64,000 bases of DNA from Sediminibacillus terrae (lineage in GTDB: Bacteria; Bacillota; Bacilli; Bacillales; Amphibacillaceae): the NCBI RefSeq assembly GCF_009602435.1, contig NZ_VZDQ01000023.1, positions 310,001-374,000 on the forward strand. The letters run 5' to 3'. Below, piece by piece: positions 51,141 through 58,452 of this stretch (positions are counted from its first letter, which is position 1; every line of letters begins with the position of its first letter). The position numbers and the translations under genes are program-made. A model generated the notes under the pieces. That model was given only the letters and a program-made list of their open reading frames with translations. It had not been told where the DNA came from and searched no databases.

Positions 51141-52151
51141 TTAGCGGGCTTGCATATGTTCCTTCAGTTCTGCGTGCAGCCGTGCCAATTCTTCATCCTT
51201 GACCATGTAGTACCAAATGCCATCATCCAGTGTTTCTCCGGATCCCTTGATTTCCAGTGTATCGATTGTTTTACGGGTCTGGCGGTAATTGGAATACACA
51301 TTCCGGATATTTTCCATTTTCATATCGGTCCGGACGTTTCCTCCGATAATATCAAGAATTCGGCCGATCTTTGTGAAATTGGAGAAGTTAGCTGCCTGAT
51401 CCAGGGAAGCCTGAATGACTTGACGCTGTCTCTCATTCCGTCCCAAGTCCCCCTGCGGATCTTTTTTTCGCATTCTCGTATAGGCGAGAGCTTCTTCGCC
51501 ATTCAAATGGATTTCTCCTTTTGGGAAATCCATGCCATCCCGAGTGAAGGCGAAACTATTTTCAACCGTCACCCCGTTCAGAGCATCGATGCCGTCCCGG
51601 AACCCTTCCATGTTTATCTTTATATAAAAATCGATGGGGACATCGAAGGTTTGTTTGACCGTCTGGACAGCAAGTGCAGTACCGCCAAAAGCATACGCGT
51701 GATTGATTTTATCCATTCCCTCTCCGGGGATCTCGGTGTATGTATCACGGGGGATGCTCATCATCACCATAGAATCGGTATTTGGATTGGCGGATACCAG
51801 GATCATCGTATCGGAACGCCCCTGGTCATTGTCGCGTTCATCAACTCCTAGTAATAGGAAATTCAACGTCTTTTGTTCGTCATCGGTTTTCGTGACAGTA
51901 TCGTCGTCAGATGAATTTGATTGTCCATCGGCGGTTTGATTGTTTCCTGACTGGTTGTTCGTGCCGGTTTCCTCTGATTGTTGTTCTCCGTTCAAGGGTT
52001 CATGGATATTTTCAACAGTGTCTTGCAACTTTTCGTATAAATAGATTCCGTATCCAGCCGCCGCAATAAGCACTACTAATAATACACCGCCCAACCAGAG
52101 CAGCAAGCGCCGCCGATTTCCGCGCTTTTTCCTGTGCGTCTGCCGTGCCAC
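51141..52151 (-). CDS. LytR-CpsA-Psr (LCP) family wall-polymer transferase
   Basis: A 336-residue LCP protein: Arg/Lys-rich start, one membrane segment (LLLWLGGVLLVVLIAAAGYG), an Asn/Gln/Ser-rich linker to about residue 90, then the LCP domain with NFLLLGVDERDNDQGRSDTM, SIPRDTYTEIPG and RMRKKDPQGDLGRNERQRQV. LCP enzymes attach teichoic acids or capsule to peptidoglycan. The start is GTG 52151, with AAGGGG upstream; the ATG just before it is in another frame. Confidence 0.93.
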   Translation of the reverse strand: MARQTHRKKRGNRRRLLLWLGGVLLVVLIAAAGYGIYLYEKLQDTVENIHEPLNGEQQSEETGTNNQSGNNQTADGQSNSSDDDTVTKTDDEQKTLNFLLLGVDERDNDQGRSDTMILVSANPNTDSMVMMSIPRDTYTEIPGEGMDKINHAYAFGGTALAVQTVKQTFDVPIDFYIKINMEGFRDGIDALNGVTVENSFAFTRDGMDFPKGEIHLNGEEALAYTRMRKKDPQGDLGRNERQRQVIQASLDQAANFSNFTKIGRILDIIGGNVRTDMKMENIRNVYSNYRQTRKTIDTLEIKGSGETLDDGIWYYMVKDEELARLHAELKEHMQAR

Positions 52152-52286
52152 TGCATAACCCCTTTTTTATTGTTTAGTTAAAAGATTCCAAAAACCATTA
52201 TACCCCATTAACCCGGCCAACGTCTAAAACAGAAACCAAAAAAACTGTGAATTCAGAAGGAAAGGAGAAGAGATCGATGCAGGGTC

Positions 52287-52521
52287 GATTCGGGGTCAGC
52301 GATTCGGGGTCAGGATTCGGGGGTCAGTCCCCGCTTCGGTCATTAAACGCTTGAAAAGGTAGAAACAATTAAAGGAGGGTCAGACCCCCTAAATGGCAAA
52401 AAGCCGATATTATAGGGTTTATAGTGAAATAACGGGGTGAAGCTCCTGTTTTGGGGACAGTTCCCCGTATCACGGAGAAGTCGTCTATATTCTATGTAGG
52501 ACTTTTACGGGGACTGACCCC
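52287..52521. repeat. REP-like repeat cluster with tandem GATTCGGGGTCAG units
   Basis: Three head-to-tail units beginning GATTCGGGGTCAG occupy 52287-52332, the last completed to GGGGGTCAGTCCCC. Further cores are AGGGTCAGACCCCCT (52376-52390), GGGGACAGTTCCCC (52453-52466) and GGGGACTGACCCC (52509-52521). The gap 52152-52549 holds nothing else that I can recognise. Confidence 0.8.
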
Positions 52522-52549
52522 AATACTGGTCCCAAAGGCTGCTAATTGG

Positions 52550-53161
52550 TTATTCCACGGGAACAGCGGTGATAACATAGCGCTGAGGGGCATTGCCTAA
52601 ATAGGAAAAGGGATAGCAAGTTGTCAGTGTCAATATTTCTTCCGGTGCAGTGGGCTTGATTACGGTTCGGTCATCGGCATCGACAACTCTGGCGCTCTTC
52701 ATTTCATAACGGAACTCCCCGTATGGAAGCCTGACAATAAATATATCACCGACTTCTACTTCTCCCATCCGTCGGAAAACGGTGTCTCTATGTCCGGAAA
52801 GGACAATCTGGTCATCTTCGGCTGGATATGCTGTTCCTTTATAATGACCTACTCCTTTTTCCAAATCATCTGGATCGGTTCCCTCCACAATCGGCAGTTC
52901 AGCGCCTATTTTTGGTATTGACAGAATCCCGGCCGTTTCTCCTTGTCCCGGAAGATACTCAGCCGTGTTGGCTGCTCCTTGTTCGGATGTTTGAGCGGTA
53001 TTCATTCTTTCATTCGTTTTCTCTCCATTCAGTAAAGCATGAGCATCAGCAAGACTGTTTTGCTGGGCACGTTCTGTGTGCATCAACTGTATGAATCCGC
53101 AGCTCAATAATACAATTCCAGCAATCATTACCAGAAACGCTATTTTTTTCACCCGGTTCAT
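52550..53161 (-). CDS. Class D sortase
   Basis: A 203-residue sortase with an N-terminal membrane segment (IAFLVMIAGIVLLSCGFIQL) acting as signal anchor. Catalytic residues are His124 in LSGHRDTVF, Cys182 in TLTTCYPF and Arg in PQRYVIT. Class D enzymes anchor proteins with LPxTA-type signals to peptidoglycan. No substrate gene with such a signal lies in the window. GGGAAAGAGAG precedes ATG 53161; longer in-frame starts lack a site. It is divergent from the sinI/sinR region. Confidence 0.9.
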   Translation of the reverse strand: MNRVKKIAFLVMIAGIVLLSCGFIQLMHTERAQQNSLADAHALLNGEKTNERMNTAQTSEQGAANTAEYLPGQGETAGILSIPKIGAELPIVEGTDPDDLEKGVGHYKGTAYPAEDDQIVLSGHRDTVFRRMGEVEVGDIFIVRLPYGEFRYEMKSARVVDADDRTVIKPTAPEEILTLTTCYPFSYLGNAPQRYVITAVPVE

Positions 53162-53532
53162 CTCTCTTTCCCATTTCCGATTTATTTTTTGAAAGCAATA
53201 GAAATCCGTCAATTTAGCTTACTTGCAGTTTAAATTTACCAGTTTTCCGTAGGCAAAACAACAGACAATAACCTTTGTGATTCGCTAATCTTTTCAAAGT
53301 GATCCTAGCAGATATATCACATTAGGGCCATCTGCCCGGAATATTGTTTCGGAAAAACGCCAGAAAAAAGAAACAACTTCGAATAGAGCGGTATTTTGTC
53401 ATTTTAATGGGAGAATTTCATTACTTGCTGTTTTTTTGCCCTTTACAAAACTAGTAGTTATTAGACAAAAATACCCCGTAGGAAAGCCATGGGAAATATA
53501 GTATATTTTGAATATAACATTGCTTCTTCAGT

Positions 53533-53613
53533 AAAAAGGCAAACTTATTGAAAAGTAAGGACGCAAAGCAACAGATCTAAAGCGCCTAGGTGCAAGGATG
53601 GCTGTGCTGCCTG
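53533..53613 (+). ncRNA. Cyclic di-GMP-I (GEMM) riboswitch upstream of sinI
   Basis: AAGGCAAAC at the 5' end, the GAAA tetraloop hairpin (CUUAUUGAAAAGUAAG), the diagnostic GGACGCAAAGC, GAUCUAAAGC and a closing GCUGCCU follow each other exactly as in the c-di-GMP-I aptamer, and AGGCA pairs with UGCCU as P1. The aptamer ends 24 nt before the sinI start codon. No terminator lies between, so control is probably at translation: UGCCU (53608-53612) of P1 could instead pair with GGGUA (53627-53631) of the ribosome binding site. Ligand binding would then free the site (ON switch). The aptamer call is strong; the direction of control is inference. Confidence 0.92.
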
Positions 53614-53637
53614 ACAGAATATTGGAGGGTAAATTGT

Positions 53638-53772
53638 ATGTTGAAAACGGTAGACGATAGAGTTTTGGATAAAGATTGGGTAAACCTGATGGAAGAAGCA
53701 AAGCAAATCGGACTGGAACTAGAAGACGTCAGGCTCTTTTTAACACAACACACCTCCATGAACAGCAAATAA
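53638..53772 (+). CDS. sinI: SinI family anti-repressor
   Basis: A 44-residue protein with the SinI dimerisation core LDKDWVNLMEEAKQIGLELE, then DVRLFLTQ. SinI binds SinR and removes it from DNA, allowing biofilm matrix genes to be expressed. TTGGAGGG is spaced 8 nt from ATG 53638. A sinR gene follows by 79 nt. Expression sits directly under the c-di-GMP-I aptamer, which is the unusual feature here. Confidence 0.9.
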   Translation: MLKTVDDRVLDKDWVNLMEEAKQIGLELEDVRLFLTQHTSMNSK

Positions 53773-53802
53773 CTGTGATTGTTTTTTGTGCTTTATATAG
53801 AA

Positions 53803-53849
53803 CCATTCACCTTTCTTATGATATAATCTGGTTGAAAGAAGGTGAATGG
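53803..53849. promoter_or_regulatory. sinR promoter flanked by inverted repeat that includes the ribosome binding site
   Basis: CCATTCACCTTTCTT (53803-53817) and AAAGAAGGTGAATGG (53835-53849) are near-perfect inverted copies around TATAAT (53822-53827). In a read-through sinI-sinR mRNA the hairpin would hide the sinR ribosome binding site (GAAGGTG). For a transcript starting after the TATAAT box the left arm is absent, and the repeat would instead be a DNA operator. Either way sinR output is set separately from sinI. Confidence 0.6.
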
Positions 53850-53851
53850 CC

Positions 53852-54184
53852 TTGATCGGGGATAAAATCAAACAATTACGTCAAGAGAAAAAAATGTCCT
53901 TATCTGAATTGGCAGAACAAGCTGGTGTGGCCAAATCATACTTGAGCTCTATCGAAAGAAACCTGCAAACCAATCCCTCTATACAGTTTATGGAGAAAGT
54001 CGGCGCTGTATTGGGAGTGTCCATCAACGAACTGCTAATGAAGGAAGACAGCGAAGAAATGAAGAAGCAGTTGGACGAAGATTGGTTGGAACTCGTTCAA
54101 GATGCCATGGACTCAGGAGTTTCAAAAGAGCAATTCAGAGAATTTCTCGAATTTAACCGTTGGAGAATCAACCAGGAAAAATAA
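53852..54184 (+). CDS. sinR: SinR-type transcriptional repressor
   Basis: A 110-residue protein: XRE-type HTH (IGDKIKQLRQEKKMSLSELA, then GVAKSYLSSIERNLQTNPSI) and a C-terminal SinI-like helical hairpin (LDEDWLELVQDAMDSGVSKE) that binds SinI or tetramerises. Full-length SinR layout. The start is TTG 53852, which gives the usual MIG opening and correct spacing to GAAGGTG; ATG 53846 would be too close to it. A terminator follows at 54203. Confidence 0.9.
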   Translation: MIGDKIKQLRQEKKMSLSELAEQAGVAKSYLSSIERNLQTNPSIQFMEKVGAVLGVSINELLMKEDSEEMKKQLDEDWLELVQDAMDSGVSKEQFREFLEFNRWRINQEK

Positions 54185-54202
54185 ATAAGAATAGAAAAAC
54201 TG

Positions 54203-54235
54203 ACACCCGGAGGGATGAACCCCTCTGGGTGTTTT
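54203..54235 (+). terminator. Terminator after sinR
   Basis: ACACCCGGAGGG pairs with CCCTCTGGGTGT, followed by TTTT. Confidence 0.85.
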
Positions 54236-54264
54236 GCGTTTCGTGGGGAAAAAATTTATATAAA

Positions 54265-54415
54265 AGGGTCAGTCCCTCATCTTATTAGTACGGTAAATCA
54301 GTAAAGCATTGTTTAACAAAAGGAAAACCTTGGGGGACATAGGCCAAGCAGGTTTTAGATGGTAAGTCCCAAGAATTTTCAGGGACTGACCCCCATTCTG
54401 GTAGAGCGGTAAAGG
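54265..54415. repeat. Two REP-like elements in opposite orientation
   Basis: AGGGTCAGTCCCT (54265-54277) and AGGGACTGACCCCC (54381-54394) each carry a version of the tail: TAGTACGGTAAATCAG after the first, TGGTAGAGCGGTAAAG after the second. They lie in the long gene-free region between sinR and the 48-codon gene. Confidence 0.75.
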
Positions 54416-55045
54416 AATGGTATAAATGACAGATTGAATTAATTGCATGAAGGAAAGTGGGAGATGCAGCTCTTGTAAAAGCAGTGTTTCCGGATGTTGC
54501 CGATTTGTAGGACGAGAACAGATTTTGCTTTTCATCATAACCGTACAAAACAGAGCATGGAGCCTTATGTTAGGTGCATGTTTCTTGGAGATTATCCTTG
54601 ATGGGAGAGGGGTTGTGAATCCGCTGAGTCCGAGATTACCGTGATTAGCATTCGTGCAATAGGGGTATATGGATTGGTAGAATCCTTCATATTGGCAGGG
54701 TTGAATGTGATCTTTATATTGAAGCTTTGTTTTTATACCGCCTTCAGAAAACAGTTGAATTCCAAATTAATTACATTCACAGATAATCTCGTTTTTTACT
54801 AAAATCGAACTCGCTTGTTGGTAGGGGATGAAGTACTGGAGAGAAGAGGAACCAACCGGCAATTGAGTGTAGCCTGCTAAAAAAATAAAAAGCCGCCTGA
54901 AAAATTTGTCAAATTTTGAAAAAAACATCGCTTTTTTGTCCCAGAAGATGGTATAGTAATGATATTATGTTTCAAAAAGTTTAGTTGTCAGATTATTCTG
55001 TTATTTAAAGTGATTGATAGATTGATAGAAAATTGAGGTGAAAAA
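54416..55045. other. Gene-free stretch, possible remnant of a membrane protein
   Basis: No gene with a good start. One frame at 54645-54799 reads like a membrane segment plus tail (GLVESFILAGLNVIFILKLC, ending TDNLVFY) but begins at a GTG without a ribosome binding site and has no partner sequence before it. A perfect-looking TATAGT lies at 54952 and may start transcription of the small gene at 55046. Otherwise I see nothing to assign. Confidence 0.3.
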
Positions 55046-55192
55046 ATGAAAGAACAAGAGTTATATAAAAATGTATTGACTAAATTAATTGATAAAACAG
55101 AGAGTGCCCAAATAAATGATTCCCATGAATTTATCGAACATTTAATCAGGGAATTGAACCAGAATCAAGTATTGAAATCAGATAATGCCTAA
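55046..55192 (+). CDS. Small protein of unknown function (48 residues)
   Basis: ATG 55046 has TTGAGGTGA 5 nt upstream. The 48 residues are highly charged and helical (MKEQELYKNVLTKLIDKTES, then SHEFIEHLIRELNQNQ). No Cys, no membrane segment. A perfect terminator follows 6 nt after the stop, so it is its own transcription unit. Its size and helical character recall small regulatory proteins of Bacilli such as SinI-type or kinase inhibitors, but no family motif is recognisable. Too short for many gene finders. Confidence 0.7.
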   Translation: MKEQELYKNVLTKLIDKTESAQINDSHEFIEHLIRELNQNQVLKSDNA

Positions 55193-55197
55193 TGAAG

Positions 55198-55231
55198 AAA
55201 AAAGCGTTGAAACGATTCAACGCTTTTTTCT
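55198..55231 (+). terminator. Terminator after the 48-residue gene
   Basis: AAAAAAGCGTTGAA-ACGA-TTCAACGCTTTTTT: a 14-bp perfect stem with T-run. Confidence 0.92.
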
Positions 55232-55242
55232 TTGCATGTTGG

Positions 55243-55287
55243 CTTTATCGCTCTACCAATATACCAAAGTGGGGGACTGACCCCACT
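55243..55287 (-). repeat. REP element flanking the RAYT gene, left side
   Basis: On the minus strand the element reads AGTGGGGTCAGTCCCCCACT and then TTGGTAGAGCGATAAAG, the core plus tail combination also seen at 10080 and 54381. It lies 85 nt before the RAYT start codon. Confidence 0.85.
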
Positions 55288-55372
55288 AAATCCTGCCGAA
55301 GCATAGAAAAGGGTTTTTGGAAATATTGTCGAATGGTATGTTTGTAAATAGAAAATGAAAGGAGAAATGCGT

Positions 55373-55966
55373 ATGGCGAGATTGTCGAGAGCATGGATTC
55401 CGGGTGGAACTTACCACATCACAGCCCGCGGGAACAGGAAGCAAGCCTTGTTTAGAGAGGAGGAAGATTTTCGGCAGTACTTAGAGATCCTTCAACTTGT
55501 GAAACAAAAATATCCATTCATTTTGCATGCCTACTGTCTTATGCCTAACCACATCCATCTCCTCGCGGAAGCCACTGATCAATCCCCGAGCAGCTTTATG
55601 AAAATCCTGCACATGAAATACGCTATTTATTTCAACAATAAATATGATTTAGTCGGACACGTTTTTCAAGGAAGGTTTCATGCCCATTACATCACCTCTA
55701 TACAATACTTCCTGCATGTTTCCCGCTATATCCATTTAAATCCTTGCGCTGCCAAAATTTGTACCCTCCCCGAACAATACCGCTGGAGCAGTTACCATGA
55801 ATATATATTTCCCGAAATGCACAAAAGAATAATAGAGCCAAATAAGCTGTTATCCTATTTCTTCGAACCAAGAAGGCTCCATTACCATGAGTATGTCAAT
55901 GACAGGAAAACAAAAGTGACCGCTTTGGCTCCGGTATTGCCAGGTCCTATCCCGGAAGACCAATAA
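55373..55966 (+). CDS. REP-associated tyrosine transposase (RAYT, TnpA_REP family)
   Basis: A 197-residue Y1 transposase of the IS200-like fold. The opening ARLSRAWIPGGTYHITARGN is typical for RAYTs. The metal-binding motif is His60-Ile-His62 in CLMPNHIHLL and the nucleophile is probably Tyr119 in SRYIHLNPCA. It lacks IS ends and is flanked by REP palindromes (55268 and 55983) instead, the usual RAYT situation. RAYTs are thought to process or spread REP elements in trans. AAAGGAG fits ATG 55373. Confidence 0.9.
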   Translation: MARLSRAWIPGGTYHITARGNRKQALFREEEDFRQYLEILQLVKQKYPFILHAYCLMPNHIHLLAEATDQSPSSFMKILHMKYAIYFNNKYDLVGHVFQGRFHAHYITSIQYFLHVSRYIHLNPCAAKICTLPEQYRWSSYHEYIFPEMHKRIIEPNKLLSYFFEPRRLHYHEYVNDRKTKVTALAPVLPGPIPEDQ

Positions 55967-55982
55967 TTTTTGGTTTTTATTT

Positions 55983-56040
55983 GGGGACAGTCCCTCTATA
56001 ATAGGTTTAGCCGAATATTGCGGAGGGAGGAACTGTCCCC
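55983..56040. repeat. REP element flanking the RAYT gene, right side
   Basis: GGGGACAGTCCCTC (55983-55996) and GAGGGAGGAACTGTCCCC (56023-56040) are inverted copies, the second with a few extra bases. Between them is a loop with no clear tail. Confidence 0.85.
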
Positions 56041-56050
56041 TTACAACAAA

Positions 56051-56072
56051 TTGGTATAGACATCTATATATC
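56051..56072. promoter_or_regulatory. NagR operator (dre-like) before the GlcNAc PTS gene
   Basis: GGTATAGACATCTATATATC closely matches the site before nagA (59271) at GTATAGACANCTATAT and is similar to the known NagR/YvoA sites of B. subtilis with core GGTATAGA. A cre-like half site, AGCGTTTTCA, follows at 56094-56103. Confidence 0.75.
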
Positions 56073-56126
56073 ATTGATGTTATACTTTCTACAGCGTTTT
56101 CAAAAACAGCAAGAGGAGTGGATGAA

Positions 56127-58052
56127 ATGTTAGCGTTTTTACAGCGGATTGGTAAATCACTAATGTTCCCGATCGCTATGCTTCCTGCTGCGGCTTTGCT
56201 GGTTAGACTAGGTGCCGACGACATGTTGGATATCCAGTTTATCAGCCAAGCTGGAAGTGGGATATTAGATAATCTGGCACTTATTTTCGCTATTGGTGTC
56301 GCAATGGGATTTGCCAGGGATGGAAGCGGAGCTGCTGCTTTGTCGGGTGCCGTTGCTTTCCTGGTACTGACTGGCGGTGTAGGATCCTTTGGGGATGATT
56401 TGGATATGGGAGTGTTCGGTGGTATTATCGCCGGAATTGTTGCGGGTCTTCTATACAATCGATATTCCAATATTCAACTTCCAGACTGGCTGGCGTTTTT
56501 TGGCGGTAAACGATTTGTTCCGATAATTACAGCAATTGTCATGGTAATATTATCTGGTATCTTCGGAATCATCTGGCCGCCAATCCAAGCAGTAATCAAT
56601 GGTCTGGGTGAATGGATGCTTGGTGCGGGAGCACTTGGCGTCGGAACATATGGTTTCTTCAACCGGTTACTGATTCCAGTCGGTTTGCACCATGTGATCA
56701 ACACCCTCGTCTGGTTTGACTTTGGCTCGTTCGTGCCTGATGGAGCCTCTGAACCGGTACGTGGAGAAATCAACCGATTCTTGAAAGGAGATCCATCAGC
56801 AGGAACTTTCCTTGCCGGTTTCTTCCCTATCATGATGTTCGGTCTGCCGGCAGCATGTCTGGCAATGTATGCCGCAGCTAAAAAGACACGCCGTGCAGCA
56901 GTCGGCGGCATGTTGTTCAGTATCGGTTTCACCGCATTTTTGACAGGTGTAACAGAACCAATAGAGTTTTCGTTCATGTTTTTGTCTCCACTATTGTATG
57001 TAGTGCATGCCGTATTGACCGGTATATCCATGATGGTTGCTCTATGGCTCGATGTCCGGCACGGGTTCGGTTTTTCGGCAGGTTTTATTGATTATGTGTT
57101 GAATTTCGGCATAGCCCAAAACCCGATCATTCTGTTTATACAAGGATTGGTCTTCGCCGCGATTTACTTTGTCGTTTTCTACTTGTTAATTATCAAACTT
57201 GATTTAAAAACACCTGGTCGTGAAGACGAGGACGAAGAACATGCCGACGAGAGCGGGATCGCTTCAAAAGGCGGCAAGAATTATGATGCAAAAGCATATC
57301 ATTACTTACAAGCTTTAGGCGGTCCGGAAAATATCAAAAATCTGGATTATTGTGCAACCAGACTACGTTTGGAAATGAACAACATGGAGCAAGTCGACGA
57401 AAAGGCGTTAAAACGGCAGGGTGCCAATGGTGTCATGAAGTTGAACAAGCGTAACTTACACGTCGTGGTCGGAACTACCGTTGACTTCCTGGCAGAAGCA
57501 ATGCGGAAGCGGATGGAAAACAATAACATGGAAGCTCCCGGAGAAGAGTCAGTAAACGATCAGGCAGAGGGTAACAAAGAGGCTCTAGGAGAACTTAGCG
57601 GCGATGATTTTGTTGCTCCGGCTTCTGGGAAAATGATCGATATCACTGAAGTCCCGGACGAGGTCTTTTCTCAGAAAATGATGGGAGAAGGATTTGCGAT
57701 TGAGCCGGATGAAGGCTTATTTGTCGCTCCGGTTGACGGTGAAATTATTAACGTTTTCCCGACCAATCATGCTGTCGGAATTAAAGCCGAGAGCGGTCAT
57801 GAAGTCCTTGTCCATGTTGGACTGGATACGGTGCAGCTTGGAGGCAAAGGCTTTGAGGTTTTTGTAAAAGAAGGTCAGCAAGTGAAAAAAGGAGACAAAC
57901 TTCTTCAGGTTGATCTTGCCTTTATTAAAGAAAATGCAGCTTCCACCATTTCGCCTGTCATCTTCACGAATCTAGAAGAAAATGATCAAGTGAACCTGGT
58001 TCAAACCGGAAGCATCAAAGCGAACCAAGCCAATATCGTCGAAGTAAAGTAA
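56127..58052 (+). CDS. nagE: N-acetylglucosamine-specific PTS transporter EIICBA
   Basis: A 641-residue PTS protein in the order EIIC (residues 1 to about 360, 10 or so membrane segments), EIIB (Cys409 in NLDYCATRLRLEM) and EIIA (His563 in VLVHVGLDTVQL). It brings in GlcNAc as GlcNAc-6-phosphate. B. subtilis NagP lacks the EIIA domain; here EIIA is fused. EIIC motifs (FIGITEPIEF-like GVTEPIEFSFMFLSP) are clear. GAGGAG is spaced for ATG 56127 rather than 56118. NagR operator upstream, terminator at 58078. Confidence 0.93.
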   Translation: MLAFLQRIGKSLMFPIAMLPAAALLVRLGADDMLDIQFISQAGSGILDNLALIFAIGVAMGFARDGSGAAALSGAVAFLVLTGGVGSFGDDLDMGVFGGIIAGIVAGLLYNRYSNIQLPDWLAFFGGKRFVPIITAIVMVILSGIFGIIWPPIQAVINGLGEWMLGAGALGVGTYGFFNRLLIPVGLHHVINTLVWFDFGSFVPDGASEPVRGEINRFLKGDPSAGTFLAGFFPIMMFGLPAACLAMYAAAKKTRRAAVGGMLFSIGFTAFLTGVTEPIEFSFMFLSPLLYVVHAVLTGISMMVALWLDVRHGFGFSAGFIDYVLNFGIAQNPIILFIQGLVFAAIYFVVFYLLIIKLDLKTPGREDEDEEHADESGIASKGGKNYDAKAYHYLQALGGPENIKNLDYCATRLRLEMNNMEQVDEKALKRQGANGVMKLNKRNLHVVVGTTVDFLAEAMRKRMENNNMEAPGEESVNDQAEGNKEALGELSGDDFVAPASGKMIDITEVPDEVFSQKMMGEGFAIEPDEGLFVAPVDGEIINVFPTNHAVGIKAESGHEVLVHVGLDTVQLGGKGFEVFVKEGQQVKKGDKLLQVDLAFIKENAASTISPVIFTNLEENDQVNLVQTGSIKANQANIVEVK

Positions 58053-58077
58053 ACATAATAAGAAGAAGCATACAAAA

Positions 58078-58111
58078 CCCCCGGCTGTACCTCAAACAGC
58101 CGGGGGTTTCG
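58078..58111 (+). terminator. Terminator after nagE
   Basis: CCCCCGGCTGT pairs with ACAGCCGGGGG, followed by TTTC. Confidence 0.9.
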
Positions 58112-58120
58112 TGTAGGTTC

Positions 58121-58378
58121 GGGGACTGACCCCAAATAAGAATGAAAACCGAAAAATGAATGATTCACTGGCATAGGGGACTGTCCCCCGTTCTGCCCCC
58201 CGTTTCAGCCATAACCTGTGGAAAATAAATTAGGGGGTCAGTCCCCTGGCCGATATAAAGCCCATGGAATCAAGTATTTCAACATTAACGCGTACGAAAA
58301 GGCCGCTATAGGGACTGACCCCACAACGGCCTTTTTCACTCTGGTAAGGCTTAAAATGAACAATCGGGGACTGACCCC
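58121..58378. repeat. REP-like cluster, five cores
   Basis: GGGGACTGACCCC (58121), GGGGACTGTCCCC (58176), AGGGGGTCAGTCCCCT (58232), AGGGACTGACCCC (58310) and GGGGACTGACCCC (58366) lie between nagE and nagR. The fourth lies in the loop of a terminator-like stem, AAAAGGCCG (58297-58305) with CGGCCTTTTT (58327-58336). The region has no gene. Confidence 0.85.
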
Positions 58379-58452
58379 AAATCCCCAAATCCCAGCAGAC
58401 ACAAACTCCCAGACCCCACATCGGAGCCTGTGCTGAATTCACTCAACTTGTT

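Noticed and set aside
51117-51851. Long plus-strand frame opposite the LCP gene
   Set aside because: It is a mirror of the LCP gene, whose domain motifs and start site are clear.
52287-52521. CRISPR array
   Set aside because: The repeats are short, unevenly spaced palindromes in both orientations, with no cas genes; they fit the REP family.
53846-54184. ATG 53846 as the sinR start
   Set aside because: It lies only about one base from the ribosome binding site; TTG 53852 has normal spacing and gives the usual SinR N-terminus.
54269-54644. Frames on both strands between sinR and the 48-codon gene
   Set aside because: They are read largely through REP elements, lack start signals and show no protein-like pattern.
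55243-56040. Complete IS200-type insertion sequence around the transposase
   Set aside because: The flanking elements are REP palindromes found all over the window, not element-specific ends, and the protein is RAYT-like.
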